The notes under the pieces: model-generated
Databases searched by the model: none
The model's input: the letters and a program-made list of their open reading frames with translations, nothing else
What the model was told of the DNA's origin: nothing
Part shown: piece after piece, positions 5,835-7,698 of the stretch
Layout of the letters: the number at the start of each line of letters is the position of its first letter
How positions within the stretch are numbered: the first letter of the stretch is position 1
Assembly: GCA_020440645.1 (NCBI GenBank)
Contig: JAGRNR010000091.1
Coordinates: 1-7,698, forward strand
Direction: 5' to 3'
Length of the DNA stretch: 7,698 nt
Source of the DNA: JAHEFU01 sp020440645
GTDB taxonomy: Bacteria > 4484-113 > JAFGCY01
Program-made: the position numbers and the translations under genes

Positions 5835-6737
5835 ATGAGGAATAAGATCCTGGCAATCGCGGCACTGGCGGCCATGCTGCTGCCGGCCGCGGCACATGCC
5901 CAGTTCGAGGCAAAGGCCGGCAACCGTGCACCGGAGCTGTTCGGCACGGACGCGGTGACCGGCGACTGGGTGGACATGGCCGATTTCAACGGCAAGTGGG
6001 TGCTGGCGGAGTTCTGGGCCACCTGGTGAGGACCCTGCATGAGGCAGTTGCCTCAGGTCGTCTCCGGTACCCGCGAACTGATTGACAACGGCAGGCTGGG
6101 GATGATCACCGCCAGCTACGACCGTGACAAGCAGGCCCTGCTCAATGTTATCGATGAGCGGGACATCACCTACCCCGTGATCTGGCAGAACCAGGACAGC
6201 AACCGTGGCAACACGGAGGACTGGAACATCCGCGGCATCCCGACCACGGTGCTGATCAATCCGCAGGGCACCATCGTGGCCGACCTGCGCGCCGGTGAGG
6301 ACTTCCAGCAGGTGCTGGAGTACTTCATCGAGCATGGCGAGGATCTCGGCGTGGTTGACATCAGCGGCAATGCCGTGACCCAGGATGACGGTTCCGTGAA
6401 GGTTGACCTCGAGATGTACTCCAGCCTGCACCGCGCTCTCGACGTGAAGGTCGAGGCCTACCGCGTGGTCTACAAGTGGGACGAGGAGAATGACCCGAAC
6501 CACGAAGGCCGCCCGCTGGACCGTGAATACATCGACCTGGCGGAGGAAGGCCATGACTTCTCCTTCACGCAGGACTTCAAGTGGTTCGCCGATGCGGAGC
6601 ACAGCTTCGTGATTGACAACATCGGTGAGGCCGACGCGGTGTACGTGATGGCCAGTGTGACCTACCCCGGCAGTGAGCACCTCAATGATGGTGAAGGTGT
6701 CGGCGTGTCCTTTGGTCGCAATGTGCCGCTGCCCTAG
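5835..6737 (+). CDS. Predicted exported selenoprotein, TlpA-like thioredoxin with W-Sec-G-P-C
   Basis: Predicted 300-residue thiol/selenol oxidoreductase read through an in-frame TGA at 6027-6029 (residue 65) as selenocysteine. The ATG at 5835 follows AGGAGA with five bases between. Signal peptide of 22 residues ends AAAHA. The motif reads FWATW-U-GPC with Cys68, aligned to FWAGWCGPC of the upstream paralog. The cis-proline loop is IPTTVLINPQG (Pro136). The C-terminal domain (about 180-300) repeats the neighbour's DDGSV and LNDGEG motifs. Total length equals the paralog's 300 exactly. No other Cys occurs. A hairpin right after the TGA fits a bacterial SECIS. Alternatives: a nonsense mutation in a new pseudogene, a base error, or restart at ATG 6039, which has an AGGA six bases before it; a restart product would lack the active site and signal peptide. 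Selenium-using enzymes with UxxC thioredoxin motifs are known. Stop is TAG. Confidence 0.85.
6027..6060 (+). promoter_or_regulatory. Candidate bacterial SECIS element with UGA-Sec codon
   Basis: The TGA (6027-6029) is followed by a stem-loop inside the coding sequence. Upper stem: TGAGGCA (6040-6046) with TGCCTCA (6049-6055), tip G-U (6047-6048). If the last A-U pair opens, the loop is AGUU with 16 nt between TGA and loop. Lower stem: GACC (6031-6034) with GGTC (6056-6059), with a five-base bulge CTGCA on the 5' side. Bacterial SECIS elements lie directly downstream of UGA, with a short loop bearing G at its start, and are bound by SelB. The matching region of the cysteine paralog does not form this hairpin. 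Confidence 0.75.
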
Positions 6738-6764
6738 GGCAGAAATAGGAATCCGGATTGCAAT

Positions 6765-6793
6765 GGGGAGTCCTGCGGGGCTCCCCTTTCTTT
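6765..6793 (+). terminator. Rho-independent terminator of the thioredoxin operon
   Basis: GGGGAGTCC (6765-6773), loop TGCG, GGGCTCCCC (6778-6786), a 9-bp stem with one G-U, followed by TTTCTTT. It begins 27 bases after the selenoprotein stop codon. Confidence 0.9.
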
Positions 6794-6797
6794 AAGC

Positions 6798-6890
6798 AAG
6801 GCCACTGGGCGCTCGGATCAGGCCTGCATATGCAGCATTGAGATTAAAAAAACTACTTGGGTAGGCCCCAGCCCAGAGCCCAGTGGCCTT
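6798..6890. repeat. Palindromic repeat unit, copy A
   Basis: AAGGCCACTGGGC (6798-6810) and GCCCAGTGGCCTT (6878-6890) are perfect 13-bp inverted arms around 67 bases. The interior carries AGGCCTGCATATGC and GTAGGCCCCAG. A related unit lies in the opposite orientation at 7586-7669. Arms differ between the copies at a paired position (A-T here, G-C there). It resembles a small dispersed palindromic element. Confidence 0.8.
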
Positions 6891-6903
6891 ATTGTTAATT
6901 TAT

Positions 6904-6931
6904 TTGACTGATTTTCCCTGCAAAGGATAAT
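6904..6931 (+). promoter_or_regulatory. Sigma-70-like promoter facing the hairpin-rich region
   Basis: TTGACT (6904-6909) and GATAAT (6926-6931) are 16 bp apart in an AT-rich patch, unusual for this GC-rich window. Each box is one base off consensus. No gene follows; the next 480 bases are hairpins. The palindrome ATCAAGCGCTTGAT (6939-6952) lies at the expected start site and could be an operator. Confidence 0.5.
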
Positions 6932-7182
6932 ACCTAACATCAAGCGCTTGATTTGGTGCGCTGCCTGGCAACAGGCAACGCAGGCCGGATGGACTACGAC
7001 GCCCGGCCAGGGATGCCCAGTCCCACGGTGGAGGTCAGTCCCGCCGCAGGCCAAGCTGTAAGCTTGGCAATTGCCAGGCAGAACTGCCTGGCCTCCACCA
7101 GGGGTGCTGCATCCCGCGAAGCAGGATGCAGCCCAGCATTTCTGCTCAGAGCAATCTGGGCAAGCAATGAGCAATGACGAAT

Positions 7183-7260
7183 GAGCAATGAGCCTGAGAA
7201 GAATCGGAGAAGACTTCGACCTCCAGGACTCTCATTGCTCACCTTCACAACTCATTGCTC
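7183..7260. repeat. GAGCAATGAG direct and inverted repeats
   Basis: GAGCAATGAG (7183-7192) has two perfect inverted partners CTCATTGCTC (7231-7240 and 7251-7260). Two further GCAATGA words lie just upstream (7164-7170 and 7171-7177). The inner segment also has GGAG/CTCC arms. The two possible pairings are mutually exclusive. Confidence 0.7.
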
Positions 7261-7325
7261 TACGGAGTGCCGGTTCAACCGGCATGGCCATGTGGCTTTC
7301 GGGCCACACTCCGGATTTCTTTGGA

Positions 7326-7421
7326 GGTCTGGCGCAAGCCAGGCTCGGAGGTCGAGCGCAAGCTCGGCACGGTGGCCCGGTGCAAACCGGGCTCGGAGGC
7401 CAGGTGCAAGCCAGGCCATTA
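7326..7421 (+). repeat. Four 24-nt tandem hairpin units with GCAA loops
   Basis: Units begin at 7326, 7350, 7374 and 7398; the GCAA loops fall at 7334, 7358, 7382 and 7406, exactly 24 apart. The stems differ in sequence but keep pairing: CTGGC/GCCAG, CGAGC/GCTCG, CCGGT/ACCGG. The fourth, CAGGT/GCCAG, has one mismatch and a U-G pair. Linkers GCTCGGAGG are shared. Loops are of the stable GNRA type. This is not a CRISPR: there are no unique spacers. Confidence 0.85.
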
Positions 7422-7543
7422 CTCAAAAAAGATTGAATGTTGATCCTCGGGGGACATATAAGTAAGTACTGAAACATGCTTGCTGAAGCGGACAGAGATT
7501 CAAGCCTGCCCAGCCATCTGTTCAGATCTCTAGGCTACATGGA
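7422..7543. other. Gap between repeat blocks, nothing recognised
   Basis: A less structured stretch with an A-run at 7425-7430 and a 12-codon minus-strand frame starting at 7457 (MSPEDQHSIFFE, then stop). It is too short to support as a gene. Confidence 0.3.
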
Positions 7544-7669
7544 TAGGCCCGAGCCCTGCGCCCAGCGGCCTTTGTTTAGGGATCTGGCCGCTGGTCTGGG
7601 GCCTACTCCGGTAACTTTTTGATCTAGATGCAGCATATGCAGGCCTGTTCCCAGAGCCCAGCGGCCTTG
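7544..7669. repeat. Palindromic repeat units, copy B and a partner arm
   Basis: GGCCGCTGG (7586-7594) and CCAGCGGCC (7658-7666) bound a unit that, read on the minus strand, resembles copy A throughout (AGGCCTGCATATGC, a run of A with AACT/GTTAC, GTAGGCCCCAG). A third arm CCAGCGGCC at 7562-7570 can also pair with 7586-7594, strengthened by TAGGCCC (7544-7550) with GGGCCTA (7599-7605). A further partial arm GAGCCCTGCGGCC lies at 7677-7689, so the repeats probably continue beyond the window. Confidence 0.75.
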
Positions 7670-7698
7670 TACGCCAGAGCCCTGCGGCCGTTAACGGC

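Larger units (their letters stand above)
6939..7421 (+). other. Hairpin-rich non-coding region, possible structured RNA
   Basis: No credible gene. Paired segments in order: palindrome 6939-6952; TGCCTG-GCAA-CAGGCA 6962-6977; GGCCGG/CCGGCC 6983-6988 and 7003-7008; GGTGGAGG (7027-7034) with CCTCCACC (7092-7099), enclosing hairpins 7050-7068 and 7073-7092; GCTGCATCC/GGATGCAGC 7106-7132; GCCCAG/CTGGGC 7131-7161; GAGCAATGAG with CTCATTGCTC 7183-7260; CGGAGTG (7263-7269) with CACTCCG (7307-7313), enclosing hairpins 7268-7284 and 7291-7308; then four 24-nt hairpins. Two segments look like three-way junctions. I do not recognise a known RNA family, and no clear terminator follows. Confidence 0.5.

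Noticed and set aside
6027..6029. TGA read as an ordinary stop, giving a 64-residue fragment and a separate 232-residue protein
   Set aside because: The stop falls exactly on the catalytic Cys codon, the frame continues with full homology, and the first piece would lack most of the thioredoxin fold. Kept only as an alternative.
6027..6029. Altered genetic code with TGA as a sense codon
   Set aside because: TGA ends the genes at 3542 and 4713 at sensible positions, and no other in-frame TGA occurs in the genes here.
6818..7174. 118-residue Cys-rich minus-strand frame
   Set aside because: It overlaps the promoter and hairpins; its composition follows from the inverted repeats.
7326..7421. CRISPR array
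   Set aside because: The units are contiguous with no spacers, and each differs in its stem.
7181..7477. Several overlapping small frames across the 24-nt array
   Set aside because: The 24-nt period keeps frames open on both strands. None has a start site or a sensible sequence.
6738..7698. Selenocysteine tRNA (selC) near the selenoprotein
   Set aside because: I looked for a long-acceptor tRNA with a TCA anticodon and a CCA end and found none; the stems present do not form a cloverleaf.

Overview
The window looks like chromosomal DNA from a high-GC, Gram-negative-type bacterium. Supporting signs are signal peptides, lipoprotein-like N-termini, an FtsH protease and a one-piece tmRNA. I cannot place it in a phylum from sequence alone. 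TGA is the ordinary stop of two genes here (3542 and 4713), so the standard bacterial code is in use.

Layout. 1-253: no convincing gene. 245-820, minus strand: tmRNA (ssrA) with its promoter, its tag frame and a rho-independent terminator. 824-2812, minus strand: ftsH. 2813-3143: a divergent intergenic region with several hairpins. 3144-4713, plus strand: two tandem paralogous lipoprotein-like genes built from carboxypeptidase-regulatory-like beta domains, closed by a strong terminator. 4858-6737, plus strand: two tandem paralogous exported TlpA/ResA-type thioredoxin-fold proteins of exactly 300 codons each, closed by another strong terminator. 6738-7698: about 960 bases without a credible gene, rich in hairpins, inverted repeats and a 24-nt tandem array.

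The main discovery is in the second thioredoxin gene. Its reading frame carries an in-frame TGA exactly where the first cysteine of WCGPC should be, giving W-U-G-P-C. The frame stays open and homologous to the neighbour for 232 more codons. A stem-loop starts just after the TGA, with G-U at its tip, 16 nt from TGA to loop and locally atypical codons, as expected of a bacterial SECIS element. I read this gene as an exported selenoprotein paired in one operon with its all-cysteine paralog. Both carry the same unrecognised C-terminal domain. An 18-bp purine-rich tandem repeat separates the two genes and ends in the ribosome binding site of the selenoprotein gene.

The 3' non-coding region is the second point of interest. 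A good sigma-70-like promoter is followed by about 480 bases of nested hairpins, including four hairpins at exact 24-nt spacing with GCAA loops and varying but still complementary stems. Related palindromic repeat units, in opposite orientation, flank it. It may encode a structured RNA or be a non-autonomous repeat element. No selA, selB, selC or selD gene is visible in the window.
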